Below, one piece after another: positions 37,820 to 46,514 of a stretch of 64,000 nucleotides of DNA. The stretch is taken from NCBI RefSeq assembly GCF_018492665.1, contig NZ_JAFVME010000001.1, forward strand, positions 434,001-498,000, in the 5' to 3' direction. Below the pieces are notes generated by a model, which was not told the origin of the DNA, made no database searches, and saw nothing but the letters and a program-made list of their open reading frames with translations. The position numbers and the translations under genes were made by a program. Each line of letters opens with the position of its first letter. Within the stretch, counting starts at the first letter, position 1. Source of the DNA: Pedobacter sp. B4-66. GTDB taxonomy: Bacteria > Bacteroidota > Bacteroidia > Sphingobacteriales > Sphingobacteriaceae.

Positions 37820-40198
37820 TTATTCATATTTTAATGCATCAGCAGGATTTGTTTTCACTGCCTTTCTGGCTTGGATACTTACCGTAAGCACAGTAAGAAC
37901 CGTTGATAGTACTGCTGCAATAAAGAAGGGAAAAAGAGGAATATCTATTCTGTAAGCAAAGGTTTCTAACCATTTCTTCGCCAATACATAAGCCAATGGC
38001 CAGGCAATAAGATTGGCAATCAATACAATCCAGATGAAAAAGGTATTTAACATTTTAAACATCTGAAAATCTGTAGCACCAAGTATTTTCCTGATAGATA
38101 TTTCCTTTATTCTATTGTTCGTTGTAAATGCTGAGAATGCAAATAACCCCAGTACGGCAATAAATATGGTAAGCATTGCGGCAAAGAAAAATACCGACTG
38201 AAGCTGTTCCTGTTTTTTAAATAGTTTACCATACAATTCATCCAAAAACTCATATCTGAAATCTTCACCATCAAGCGTATTGATAGCTGGCCACTGAGAC
38301 TTAAGTGTTGCAAGTGCAGAAGTCATGCTATTCTGATCGATATTGACCATTATCTTTAATTTCTTATCATTACATGGATTCTTAACCGCATATACTGTTG
38401 GCTCTACAGCTGCTTCAAAACCCTGAGCTTTAAAGTCCTTTACCACACCAACTATTTTATAATCCATGTTACAGCCTCTGATTATCTTACCTATCGGATT
38501 AGTTATTCCATATCGGGCAACTGCAGTTTCATTCAGAATTGCTGAATTGGCTGTATCAGCAATGAAATCTCTGGAGAAAAAGCGCCCATTTTTCAGCTTA
38601 ATATCCAGCGTTTCAAAGTAATCAAAGTTTACATCCAGAAAGTCAATTGACAATTCCTTACTTTCTAATTTGTAATTATTTGTACCTGGTTTAGATCCAT
38701 CAGGTATATCTGAAGCTACAGTTACATTGTTCACTCCAGGTATTTTCATTATTTTGTTTCTTGCACTTTCAAAATCTTTAGGGTTATTATAGAACTGGAT
38801 ATTTTTAATAAAAACCACTTGTGATGATTTAAATCCTTTGTCCTCTGCCCTCATGTATTTCAGCTGATTGTTCACAATCAACAAGCCCGCAATAAAGATG
38901 ATGGCAATTACAAACTGACCTGCCAGAAGAGAATTTCGTAACCAAAGTGTTTTATAACTGGTTTGCATATTACCCTTTAAAACTGATGCAGGTTTATAAC
39001 CTGAAAGAACCAATGCAGGATATATACCGGATATAACAGTAATCCCTATTAATATCAATAACAGTTGACCAAAAAGAGCTGTATTTCTATGCCATATCGA
39101 CAATGGAATACCGAATAAATTATTAAACACAGGCAGCATCATTTCGGCTATAATGAGCCCTAGTATCAAGGCCAGCAAGCATTGCATAAAAATCTCTGCA
39201 AGAAACTGAAATGTAAGATTAAAGCGATAAGCACCCAATACCTTCTTTACCCCAACCTCTTTTGCCCGTTTTGTAGCTTGGGCAATGGTAAGATTTGTAA
39301 AGTTGATACAGGCAATAATGATAATCAGAATACCTAGGCCAAAAAGCGCGACTACAATCTTATAGTTGGTATCGTTGCCCGCCATTGGTCTTAAATGAAG
39401 ATTCTTTAAAGGATCCAGAAATATAACGGATCGTCCAGCAATTCTACGATCGCTTTCAGGTAAGCCTCCTTTAATAAGCTCTGCCTTAAAAAGATGATCT
39501 ATTTTTTGCTGAAGTGCCTCAATATTTGTTCCCTCCTTAACCTGTATAAAGGTTCTATAATTATTTGTTCCGTAATCATTGTTACCGAAGGCTATGTCCT
39601 TTGAAAGGGATACCAAATCAAATTTTATATTAGAATGCTCATCTGTCCTATCAATTGTACCAAATAACTTAGCCGACTGTGCAGCTTTTTTGGGTCCAAG
39701 ACCAACTTCAATTGGGAATACTACTTTCTGATTTGGAAATAGCTCTTTAATAAACAATTTGGGTACATACCCTTGAAATCCAGGATCGTTTTCATCAACT
39801 GATTTTGCATCTGGCCAAATGTTAAACATTTTGGCAGTCTTAAAATCCATGATCAAAGCTTTGGTCGAATATATCCTACCCTTTTCTGTATTGAGCGGGA
39901 ATTCAAACCATGTAGGAGTCATCTTTCCTGCCACCTCAACTTCAGGAAAATTATCTTTAATTAATTTGGCAAGTGGTGCAGGTGTATATTCAGTTTTAAA
40001 GTCGGGCAAGCTTCTGCCTACCTGATAAATTCTGTCATAATTGGGTACATCTTTATCGTAACTCGTTTCATAAGTAACATATAGAATCACCAATATAAAA
40101 GCCGCCAGAGCTATAGAAAGTCCACCGATATTAATTGCTGTATAAACCTTGTTTTTCCAAAGGTTACGTAGGGCTATCTTAAAATTCAGTTTAAACAT
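37820..40198 (-). CDS. MacB/FtsX-type ABC transporter permease (array copy 1)
   Basis: A 792-residue two-repeat permease and the first permease of the first unit. TM1 is IGGLSIALAAFILVILYVTY. Coupling motifs are KRAKEVGVKKVLGA and NNRIKEISIRKILGA, and it ends TNPADALKYE. Its periplasmic domains differ most from the rest of the first unit, and the mid-region (LFGLGILIIIIACINFTNL) resembles the copy 9-10 type. It lies 54 bases downstream of the ATPase at 40253, the natural partner for ATP hydrolysis. Confidence 0.93.
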   Translation of the reverse strand: MFKLNFKIALRNLWKNKVYTAINIGGLSIALAAFILVILYVTYETSYDKDVPNYDRIYQVGRSLPDFKTEYTPAPLAKLIKDNFPEVEVAGKMTPTWFEFPLNTEKGRIYSTKALIMDFKTAKMFNIWPDAKSVDENDPGFQGYVPKLFIKELFPNQKVVFPIEVGLGPKKAAQSAKLFGTIDRTDEHSNIKFDLVSLSKDIAFGNNDYGTNNYRTFIQVKEGTNIEALQQKIDHLFKAELIKGGLPESDRRIAGRSVIFLDPLKNLHLRPMAGNDTNYKIVVALFGLGILIIIIACINFTNLTIAQATKRAKEVGVKKVLGAYRFNLTFQFLAEIFMQCLLALILGLIIAEMMLPVFNNLFGIPLSIWHRNTALFGQLLLILIGITVISGIYPALVLSGYKPASVLKGNMQTSYKTLWLRNSLLAGQFVIAIIFIAGLLIVNNQLKYMRAEDKGFKSSQVVFIKNIQFYNNPKDFESARNKIMKIPGVNNVTVASDIPDGSKPGTNNYKLESKELSIDFLDVNFDYFETLDIKLKNGRFFSRDFIADTANSAILNETAVARYGITNPIGKIIRGCNMDYKIVGVVKDFKAQGFEAAVEPTVYAVKNPCNDKKLKIMVNIDQNSMTSALATLKSQWPAINTLDGEDFRYEFLDELYGKLFKKQEQLQSVFFFAAMLTIFIAVLGLFAFSAFTTNNRIKEISIRKILGATDFQMFKMLNTFFIWIVLIANLIAWPLAYVLAKKWLETFAYRIDIPLFPFFIAAVLSTVLTVLTVSIQARKAVKTNPADALKYE

Positions 40199-40252
40199 AT
40201 TATCGGTGCAGTTACTTGGTTGTTAACTCTGTTACTTAGAAATTAGATCTAC

Positions 40253-40951
40253 CTAAATCAATTCCTCAGTGCGGCCTTTATTTATCTTTTCAGAAATCAC
40301 GTGTCCATCTTTTAGGTTAATGATTCGGTTAGAGAAACTGGCATCATGCGAAGAGTGAGTTACCATTACTATGGTAGTTCCTGTTTCATTTAACTCGCAC
40401 AATAATTCCATTACCTCATTACCATGAGAGCTATCCAAATTACCTGTAGGCTCATCCGCAAGTACCAGTTTAGGTTTAGTAACCAAAGCCCTGGCAACAG
40501 CAACACGCTGTTGCTGTCCTCCAGAGAGTTGTTGTGGGAAGTGTCCGCTACGGTTTACAATATTCATGCGTTCTATAATCTCGTTTACCAGTCGCTTGCG
40601 CTCTCCTGCAGCAACTTTATTATAGATCAGCGGAAGTTCAATATTTTCAAAAACTGTCAGTTCATCAATCAGGTTAAAGTTCTGGAATACGAAACCCATA
40701 TTGCGTTTTCTGAAATTCGAACGCTCTCTGTCGTTCAGTTTCAAAAGCTCAGTATCAATAAATTTATAACTACCACTTTCAGGTTTATCCAGCAAACCCA
40801 TTACATTTAATAAGGTAGACTTACCGCAACCGGAAGGCCCCATTATAGAAACAAACTCTCCTTCTTTTACATGAAGATTAATACCATTTAAGGCAGTTGT
40901 TTCTATTTCTTCAGTTTTGTAAACTTTTTCCAGATTCTCAATTTTTATCAT
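40253..40951 (-). CDS. ABC transporter ATPase, MacB/LolD type (canonical)
   Basis: A 232-residue nucleotide-binding subunit with all standard motifs: Walker A GPSGCGKST (38-46), Q-loop FVFQNFNL, signature LSGGQQQRVAVARAL (from 142), Walker B KLVLADEP with Glu167, D-loop GNLDS with Asp173, and switch His199. Its geometry matches the ATPases that drive MacB and LolCDE. It is second in the unit, after the adaptor and before six permeases. With only two ATPases for ten permeases, it probably serves several of them in turn (inference). Confidence 0.97.
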   Translation of the reverse strand: MIKIENLEKVYKTEEIETTALNGINLHVKEGEFVSIMGPSGCGKSTLLNVMGLLDKPESGSYKFIDTELLKLNDRERSNFRKRNMGFVFQNFNLIDELTVFENIELPLIYNKVAAGERKRLVNEIIERMNIVNRSGHFPQQLSGGQQQRVAVARALVTKPKLVLADEPTGNLDSSHGNEVMELLCELNETGTTIVMVTHSSHDASFSNRIINLKDGHVISEKINKGRTEELI

Positions 40952-40999
40952 GGTTATATTTTTATGGTGTTAATCTATTTTATGAATTTCAATTTAATG

Positions 41000-41050
41000 A
41001 TAAGAAGGTTTCTCTGTTCCTCGCACAGACGCAGAGAAAACCTTTCTTAT
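41000..41050 (-). repeat. REP-like hairpin between the adaptor and ATPase genes
   Basis: Arms ATAAGAAGGTTTCTCTG and CAGAGAAAACCTTTCTTAT pair almost fully, with small bulges, around a loop containing CGCACAGACG. It lies in the 126-base gap inside the operon. It has no T-run on the minus strand, so it is more likely a processing or stability element, or a dispersed palindromic repeat, than a terminator. Confidence 0.6.
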
Positions 41051-41077
41051 TCAACTAAACTAAAACTAAACTAATTT

Positions 41078-42322
41078 CTACTTACTAACTTCAATTATAT
41101 CATACTGATTGAACTGATCATAAGAGGAAGTAATTACCTCTTCATTCTTTAGCAAACCTTCCAGTACTTCATAGTACAGATGATTTTTACGCCCAATCTT
41201 TATATTTCTTTTTGTTGCTTTTCCGTCTTTAATCACAAACGCCCACGATCCTCCGGTACTTTGGAAAAACTGTCCTTGTGCAAGAAGTAACGATTTGCTA
41301 TTGTCAGACAAGGTTAGTTTTACCTGCAACGACAAACCTCTTCTTAAGCCTTCCGGCGATGCACCATCAAAGGTTAATTCTATCTGAAACTGACCGGCAG
41401 TTACCTCAGGAATTACCTTTTTAACTGTTAAACGATAGGTTTTACCATTAAACTCACAATTTGCAGATTGACCTTCTTTTACTCTGTTGATGTAATATTC
41501 ATCAACACCGGCCTGCAACTTATAACCCTGCATTACATCAATTTTACCAAGCATTTCATTAGCACCATACGATTTACCTGTTACCGGATCGTATGATGAT
41601 AAACGGCCTGCAACAGGAGCTTTAATCGTCATATTTTCAATATTCTGTCTGATGGTCTCCAAACTCTCGTCCATCCTGCCTATAGAGAAATCTATTTGCT
41701 TCAACTGCATCGTACGACTTTGATTCTCTTGCTTTACAGCCTCTCTCAGTATTTTTTTACGCCCTTGGTAATACTCGTAATCCTGACTTGAGATGTTAAA
41801 CTCCTGTAAAGTGATCACCTTTTTTGAGAACAATGTACTGTCTATTTTATATTTACGGGTTGCCGTTCTTAAGCTATTCTCAATGTCCATCATATCCTGG
41901 CTCATTACCCTTTGGTTCTGTTCAAGATCTAGCCTAAGTTTCCTTAATTGATTGATTTGTTCAATTATACTGGTTTCGCTAGAGGTGTAATTAGATAAAG
42001 CATTAGGATTGGTTATTCTTAAAAGAGGTGTGCCTTTTACCACACTGGCACCATTTTCAGTAAAGATCTCTGCAACAGTACCCCCTTCAGGAGAACTAAC
42101 AATTACTGAAGTTAAAGGAACAACACTGGTGTTCAACAAAACAACATCTTCAAAATCTCCATAAAGCACTTTGTTGATAGTGATTTTATCAGAATCGGCT
42201 TTATAAACTTTGTTCAACGACAAACTGTAACCATATGCAACAAGGCCCGCAAAGATTACTCCCCCAACCATCATCAGGATTGTTTTCTTATTGAATCTCT
42301 TTTTCTCTATTATTTTATCCAT
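41078..42322 (-). CDS. HlyD/MacA-type periplasmic adaptor (membrane fusion protein)
   Basis: A 414-residue membrane fusion protein that would link inner-membrane permeases to an outer-membrane channel. An N-terminal anchor helix is at about 17-35 (TILMMVGGVIFAGLVAYGY), followed by a lipoyl-like half-motif (VSSPEGGTVAEIFTENGASV), a coiled-coil hairpin (about 110-230, rich in E/Q/L/R), the second lipoyl half (MTIKAPVAGRLSSYDPVTG) and a beta-barrel domain. The ATG at 42322 is preferred over the GTG at 42343, because the sigma-54 promoter at 42353-42368 would start transcription near 42342. It is the first gene of the first unit. No TolC-like gene lies in the window. Confidence 0.94.
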   Translation of the reverse strand: MDKIIEKKRFNKKTILMMVGGVIFAGLVAYGYSLSLNKVYKADSDKITINKVLYGDFEDVVLLNTSVVPLTSVIVSSPEGGTVAEIFTENGASVVKGTPLLRITNPNALSNYTSSETSIIEQINQLRKLRLDLEQNQRVMSQDMMDIENSLRTATRKYKIDSTLFSKKVITLQEFNISSQDYEYYQGRKKILREAVKQENQSRTMQLKQIDFSIGRMDESLETIRQNIENMTIKAPVAGRLSSYDPVTGKSYGANEMLGKIDVMQGYKLQAGVDEYYINRVKEGQSANCEFNGKTYRLTVKKVIPEVTAGQFQIELTFDGASPEGLRRGLSLQVKLTLSDNSKSLLLAQGQFFQSTGGSWAFVIKDGKATKRNIKIGRKNHLYYEVLEGLLKNEEVITSSYDQFNQYDIIEVSK

Positions 42323-42352
42323 TTTATTTTCTACGCTTAACACTTACCGCTA

Positions 42353-42368
42353 AGCCAAGTATATGCCA
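42353..42368 (-). promoter_or_regulatory. Sigma-54 (-24/-12) promoter of the adaptor-ATPase-permease unit
   Basis: On the minus strand the sequence is TGGCATATACTTGGCT. GG and GC have the exact -24/-12 spacing, and the first six bases TGGCAT are the same as at 25783. The start site is predicted near 42342, 20 bases before the ATG at 42322. Confidence 0.82.
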
Positions 42369-42431
42369 ACTGCGCAAATAACATTTACACAACTGAAAAT
42401 CAACCAATTAAATATAACACAAAACAAAACA

Positions 42432-42468
42432 TGTTCATAATCGAACACTCGATGTACATCATCGAACA
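42432..42468 (-). promoter_or_regulatory. Tandem enhancer-type dyads upstream of the first unit
   Basis: Two 16-mers start 21 bp apart: TGTTCATAATCGAACA (42432-42447, arms TGTTC/GAACA) and TGTACATCATCGAACA (42453-42468). They are 14/16 identical and lie on the same helix face. They sit 64 bp beyond the promoter edge, as at 25847. They also lie just before the regulator's own -7 box, so autoregulation is possible. Confidence 0.75.
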
Positions 42469-42475
42469 CTTTTAC

Positions 42476-42483
42476 TATTTTTG
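42476..42483 (+). promoter_or_regulatory. Candidate -7 box of the regulator-kinase pair
   Basis: TATTTTTG fits TAnnTTTG and lies 21 bases before the ATG at 42505. The place of a -33 box is occupied by the second dyad, and no TTTG is seen there. Confidence 0.45.
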
Positions 42484-42504
42484 AATAACAAACTTTTTAT
42501 TACA

Positions 42505-43875
42505 ATGATAGATGCAACCGTTTTAGTCATTGATGATGATGATGATATCCTTTTAAGTGCAAGATTATTTTTAAAACAGCACTTTAGTCAGGTCATCACC
42601 TGTAAATCACCAAAAGAAATTAATGTATTACTGAGCCGTAATGAGGTAGATATTATTCTGCTTGACATGAACTATCAAAAAGGAGCTAGTGATGGCCGTG
42701 AAGGAATTTACTGGCTGGAACATATCCTATCTATTGATAAAGACTATGTAGTTATACTAATGACGGCTTATGGCAATGTTGAACTTGCTGTACAAGCCAT
42801 TAAAAAAGGTGCTACAGACTTCATACTAAAGCCATGGGAAAACGATAAACTGTTTGCTACCTTATCGGCCGCCTCCAAATTAAGGCAGTCTAATAAAAAG
42901 GTAAAGAAGCTAGAAAGGATTCATTCTTCTTTGCAAAAGGACATCAACAGGCAGTTTGAAAACATTGTAGGTAATTCAGAACCTATAAAGCATTTGCAAA
43001 ACACATTGGTAAAAGTAGCACCAACAGATGCCAATGTATTAATTTTGGGCGAGAATGGTACAGGAAAGCAGGTTTTTGCTTACGAACTACATAAACTCTC
43101 GCATAGAAAGAACCAGATATTTATGCACGTAGATCTTGGCTCTTTAAATGAGAACCTGTTCGAAAGTGAATTATTTGGTTACGCTAAGGGCGCTTTTACA
43201 GATGCAAAGGATGATAAACCAGGAAGGTTTGAAATGGCTGAAGGAGGAACTATATTCCTGGATGAGATAGGTAACCTTTCCCTCCCGTTACAGGCAAAAC
43301 TATTAAGTGTAATTCAGAACCGTACGGTTAACCGTTTGGGCGAAAGCAAAGAGCGTAAAATTAATGTGCGCCTCATTACGGCAACCAATATGCCTTTGAA
43401 CGAGATGGTTTCGAAAGGTACATTCCGTCAGGATTTGCTGTTCAGAATAAACACGGTTGAACTACTTTTACCAGGATTGGCGCAACGTGGCGAAGACATT
43501 CTGTTACTTGCAGGCCATTTCCTTAACACTTTCAGCACCAAATACCACAAAAGCATTCTTGATTTCGAAGCCAAAGCAGAAACTATGTTGCTAAATTACC
43601 ATTGGCCGGGTAATGTCCGCGAGTTACAACATGTTGTAGAACGAGCAGTAATCATGTCAGACAGCCTTAAGATTGGGGTAAACGATTTACAGCTTAGTCC
43701 ACAGAAATTTGGTGGTGCTGCACCTATTCAATCAGATATGGGGCTAGAGGAAATGGAGAAGCTAATGGTGCAAAAGGCAATAGATAAGCATAAAGGAAAC
43801 ATATCCAGAGCCGCTGCAGATTTGGGCCTAACACGGGCAGCACTTTACAGGCGTATAGAAAAATTCGACTTATAA
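42505..43875 (+). CDS. NtrC-family sigma-54-dependent response regulator
   Basis: A 456-residue protein with a receiver, an AAA+ domain and a Fis-type HTH. The receiver has VLVIDDDDDI and phospho-acceptor Asp54 (LLDMNY). The AAA+ domain has Walker A GENGTGKQ (182-189), Walker B GGTIFLDEIGNL, and the sigma-54 contact loop as GAFTDA (229-234) instead of GAFTGA. The C-terminal helix-turn-helix is NISRAAADLGLTRAALYRRI. The ATG at 42505 starts right before the receiver; the TTG at 42481 overlaps the -7 box. It would activate sigma-54 polymerase at the two -24/-12 promoters beside the permease genes. It overlaps the kinase by one base (TAATG). Confidence 0.95.
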   Translation: MIDATVLVIDDDDDILLSARLFLKQHFSQVITCKSPKEINVLLSRNEVDIILLDMNYQKGASDGREGIYWLEHILSIDKDYVVILMTAYGNVELAVQAIKKGATDFILKPWENDKLFATLSAASKLRQSNKKVKKLERIHSSLQKDINRQFENIVGNSEPIKHLQNTLVKVAPTDANVLILGENGTGKQVFAYELHKLSHRKNQIFMHVDLGSLNENLFESELFGYAKGAFTDAKDDKPGRFEMAEGGTIFLDEIGNLSLPLQAKLLSVIQNRTVNRLGESKERKINVRLITATNMPLNEMVSKGTFRQDLLFRINTVELLLPGLAQRGEDILLLAGHFLNTFSTKYHKSILDFEAKAETMLLNYHWPGNVRELQHVVERAVIMSDSLKIGVNDLQLSPQKFGGAAPIQSDMGLEEMEKLMVQKAIDKHKGNISRAAADLGLTRAALYRRIEKFDL

Positions 43876-45236
43876 TGTTTTACAACCGCTTCACCTTTCG
43901 TTTAATAAGTCGCCTGCTGGTTATCAATGCGCTGGCTGTTCTGTTATTTTATCTTATTAAAAAAACCGAACTATGGTTTACCATAATAGGCTTAAGTATC
44001 ATATTGATTGGCACAATGCTAAGCCTGTATTATTACATCAACCAGATCAGAGATGACATCAACCGGTTTATTCTGGCGGTAAAAACACGCGACAATACCT
44101 TAAACTTTAGAAACAAGGCTACCAAAGGTAGTTTTCCTGAATTGTACGAATCTTTTAACGACATCATACAAGTTCAAAAGGATATACAGTTGGAAAAAGA
44201 TTCCATGTTTCAGCTTATTAAAACAATTCTGGAACAGGTTCCCGTTGGCGTAATTGTGATAAAAGATGAAAGAGAAGACGCCAAACACGAAGAAATAGTA
44301 TTCTTTAACCAGGCTGCAGCCCAGTTATTAAATGTACCTGCATATAAATACTGGCACAGACTAAGACAACACATCCCTCAGTTTGCCACCGAAGTAGAAT
44401 CTATTGGCAAGGGAGGTAAACGGTTTATGGAGCTTAAGATACAGGATAAACTAATCCAGTTATCAACTGAAGTTATCCCATTAAACTTATACAATACAGA
44501 TTACACGATCATATCTTTCCAAAACATTAAGGATGAGATTGAGCAAAAAGAATCAGAAGCGTGGAACAGGCTCATCGGGGTCATCTCTCATGAAATCCTG
44601 AACTCCATCACCCCTATCAGCTCACTATCAAATACAGTTGATGGCATGATTGCCGATAAACAAAGCTTAAATTTTGAAGAGTTGGAAGACTTAAAACCTG
44701 CAATTAAAACCATCAGAAGAAGATCGGAAGGTTTACTTGACTTTGTAAAAGATTACCGTTTAATAGCCGAGCTACCAACGCCAGACTTACATTACCATAC
44801 CATTGGCGAGATTCTGCAACACATAAAAGTGCTGATGCAACCCTTTGCCAGTGGCCGAAATATCATCCTGAAAGTAGAACAAACCTCTTCAAAAATCACT
44901 ATAAACATCGACTTAAAACTGGTAGAACAAGCTTTGATAAATCTGGTCACCAATAGTATTTATGCTTTGGAGGGTACAACAGAGCATCCCGTTATTGAAA
45001 TCAACTACAGGCTTGATCAGAATAAGCTATACTTTGAGGTTAGTGATAATGGTAAGGGCATCGAACCCGAGTTAATAGAAAAGATCTTTGTACCATTCTT
45101 TACCACCAGAAAAAATGGTTCGGGTATTGGCTTAACCATTACCCGAAACATTATGAAAATGCACCAGGGAAGTTTGGAAGTAACTTCAGTTCCTTACGAA
45201 AAAACTACTTTTTCTCTGGTGTTTAAATATCAGTAA
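43875..45236 (+). CDS. Sensor histidine kinase partner of the NtrC-type regulator
   Basis: A 453-residue membrane kinase. Two N-terminal TM helices (about 11-27 and 34-53) are separated by only a few residues, so there is almost no periplasmic sensor; the signal may be membrane or cytoplasmic. A PAS-like domain (about 110-220) precedes the dimerisation helix with His239 (VISHEILNSITP). The ATPase domain has an N-box (LVTNSIYAL), G1 (VSDNGKGI) and G2 (GSGIGLTI). It starts within the stop of the regulator gene and ends flush against the convergent glgC stop. It probably phosphorylates Asp54 of the regulator. Confidence 0.94.
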   Translation: MFYNRFTFRLISRLLVINALAVLLFYLIKKTELWFTIIGLSIILIGTMLSLYYYINQIRDDINRFILAVKTRDNTLNFRNKATKGSFPELYESFNDIIQVQKDIQLEKDSMFQLIKTILEQVPVGVIVIKDEREDAKHEEIVFFNQAAAQLLNVPAYKYWHRLRQHIPQFATEVESIGKGGKRFMELKIQDKLIQLSTEVIPLNLYNTDYTIISFQNIKDEIEQKESEAWNRLIGVISHEILNSITPISSLSNTVDGMIADKQSLNFEELEDLKPAIKTIRRRSEGLLDFVKDYRLIAELPTPDLHYHTIGEILQHIKVLMQPFASGRNIILKVEQTSSKITINIDLKLVEQALINLVTNSIYALEGTTEHPVIEINYRLDQNKLYFEVSDNGKGIEPELIEKIFVPFFTTRKNGSGIGLTITRNIMKMHQGSLEVTSVPYEKTTFSLVFKYQ

Positions 45237-46508
45237 TTAAATAGTTGTTCCGTCTGGTATGATAGCGCCTTTTTTAACCACTACAATACCATCCTTAACC
45301 GTATAAAGCGGATGATCACCATCAGGTAAATGGTCGCCGCCAATAATTGTTACATTATCGCCTATCCTACTGTTCTTATCAATTATTGCGTTTACAATTT
45401 TACAATTATCGCCAATACCTATCAGCGGCTTAGTACCTTTTTCCTTTTCAATTTCTATCAAGGTCTGGTATTTATCGCTACCCATAATGTAGCAGCTTTC
45501 TATATGCGTACCAACCCCAATTCTTGAACGGATACCAATTACAGCATGTTTTATACATTTAGCCTGTAAAATACAGCCCTCAGCAATAATGGTTTTATCT
45601 AAAGTTGTACCCAATATTTTTGATGGCGGCAACATACGAGCACGCGTAAAGATGCTATGGCCACTATCAAATAAATTAAATTTAGGGATATCATCAGTTA
45701 AGCCAAGGTTAGCTTCAAAGAACGAAGATATATTACCTATATCAGTCCAGTAACCATCATATTGATAACTTAATACGTCATATTCAGTTAGCATTCTTGG
45801 GATAATCTCTTTTCCAAAATCTTTTTCGTCTTCATTTTCTGCAAAAATCTTGATTAAAAGATCCTTATTGAAAATGTAAATACCCATAGAAGCCAGGTAA
45901 TCGCGACCTTCAGCATGCATCTCAGGACCAGTATCTGAAATCCAGTCCTCCAAATTCGTCTTAGGCTTTTCAATAAACGAAGTGATGATATTATCCTCAT
46001 TCGATTTCAAGATTCCGAAATCAGGGGCATCCTTAGCGTTTACCGGTATTGTAGCCAAAGTAATCTGTACCCCGCTATCAATGTGTGCCTGCACCATCTG
46101 TTTAAAATCCATCTGATACAACTGATCTCCAGACAAGATAAGCACATACTCAAAGTCGTGGTTCAGCAAATGATGCATTGTTTGTCTAACTGCATCAGCC
46201 GTACCTTGAAACCACGTCGGATTATCAGGCGTTTGCTCAGCCGCCAGAATATCAACAAAAGCCAAACTAAAATGACTAAAGTGGTAAGTATTTTTAATGT
46301 GCTTATTTAAAGATGCAGAGTTAAACTGCGTTAAAACAAACATGCGGTGTATACCCGAATTTAAGCAATTGGAGATTGGAATATCAACCAATCTGTATTT
46401 CCCTGCAATAGGCACAGCAGGTTTAGAGCGAGTTTGTGTAAGAGGGGCTAACCTAGAGCCCTGGCCGCCGCCAAGAATTACACCCAATACTTTGTCAGTC
46501 ATGTTCAT
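45237..46508 (-). CDS. glgC: Glucose-1-phosphate adenylyltransferase
   Basis: A 423-residue enzyme that makes ADP-glucose for glycogen. The nucleotidyltransferase motif is GVILGGGQGSRLAPLTQTRSK. Substrate-binding segments are LSGDQLYQMDF, FIEKPK and the YWTDIGNISSF region, and a left-handed beta-helix forms the C-terminal part (repeats around IGIGDNCKIVNAIIDKN). It is 6 bases downstream of glgA, forming a two-gene glycogen operon. The stop codon directly abuts that of the kinase gene (convergent). Length and motifs are ordinary. Confidence 0.96.
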   Translation of the reverse strand: MNMTDKVLGVILGGGQGSRLAPLTQTRSKPAVPIAGKYRLVDIPISNCLNSGIHRMFVLTQFNSASLNKHIKNTYHFSHFSLAFVDILAAEQTPDNPTWFQGTADAVRQTMHHLLNHDFEYVLILSGDQLYQMDFKQMVQAHIDSGVQITLATIPVNAKDAPDFGILKSNEDNIITSFIEKPKTNLEDWISDTGPEMHAEGRDYLASMGIYIFNKDLLIKIFAENEDEKDFGKEIIPRMLTEYDVLSYQYDGYWTDIGNISSFFEANLGLTDDIPKFNLFDSGHSIFTRARMLPPSKILGTTLDKTIIAEGCILQAKCIKHAVIGIRSRIGVGTHIESCYIMGSDKYQTLIEIEKEKGTKPLIGIGDNCKIVNAIIDKNSRIGDNVTIIGGDHLPDGDHPLYTVKDGIVVVKKGAIIPDGTTI

Positions 46509-46514
46509 TCATAT

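Noticed and set aside
42323..42343. GTG start for the HlyD adaptor
   Set aside because: It lies at the predicted transcription start of the sigma-54 promoter, so it would not be translated; the ATG at 42322 fits.
42481..42504. TTG start for the response regulator
   Set aside because: It overlaps the -7 box; the ATG at 42505 is directly before the receiver domain.
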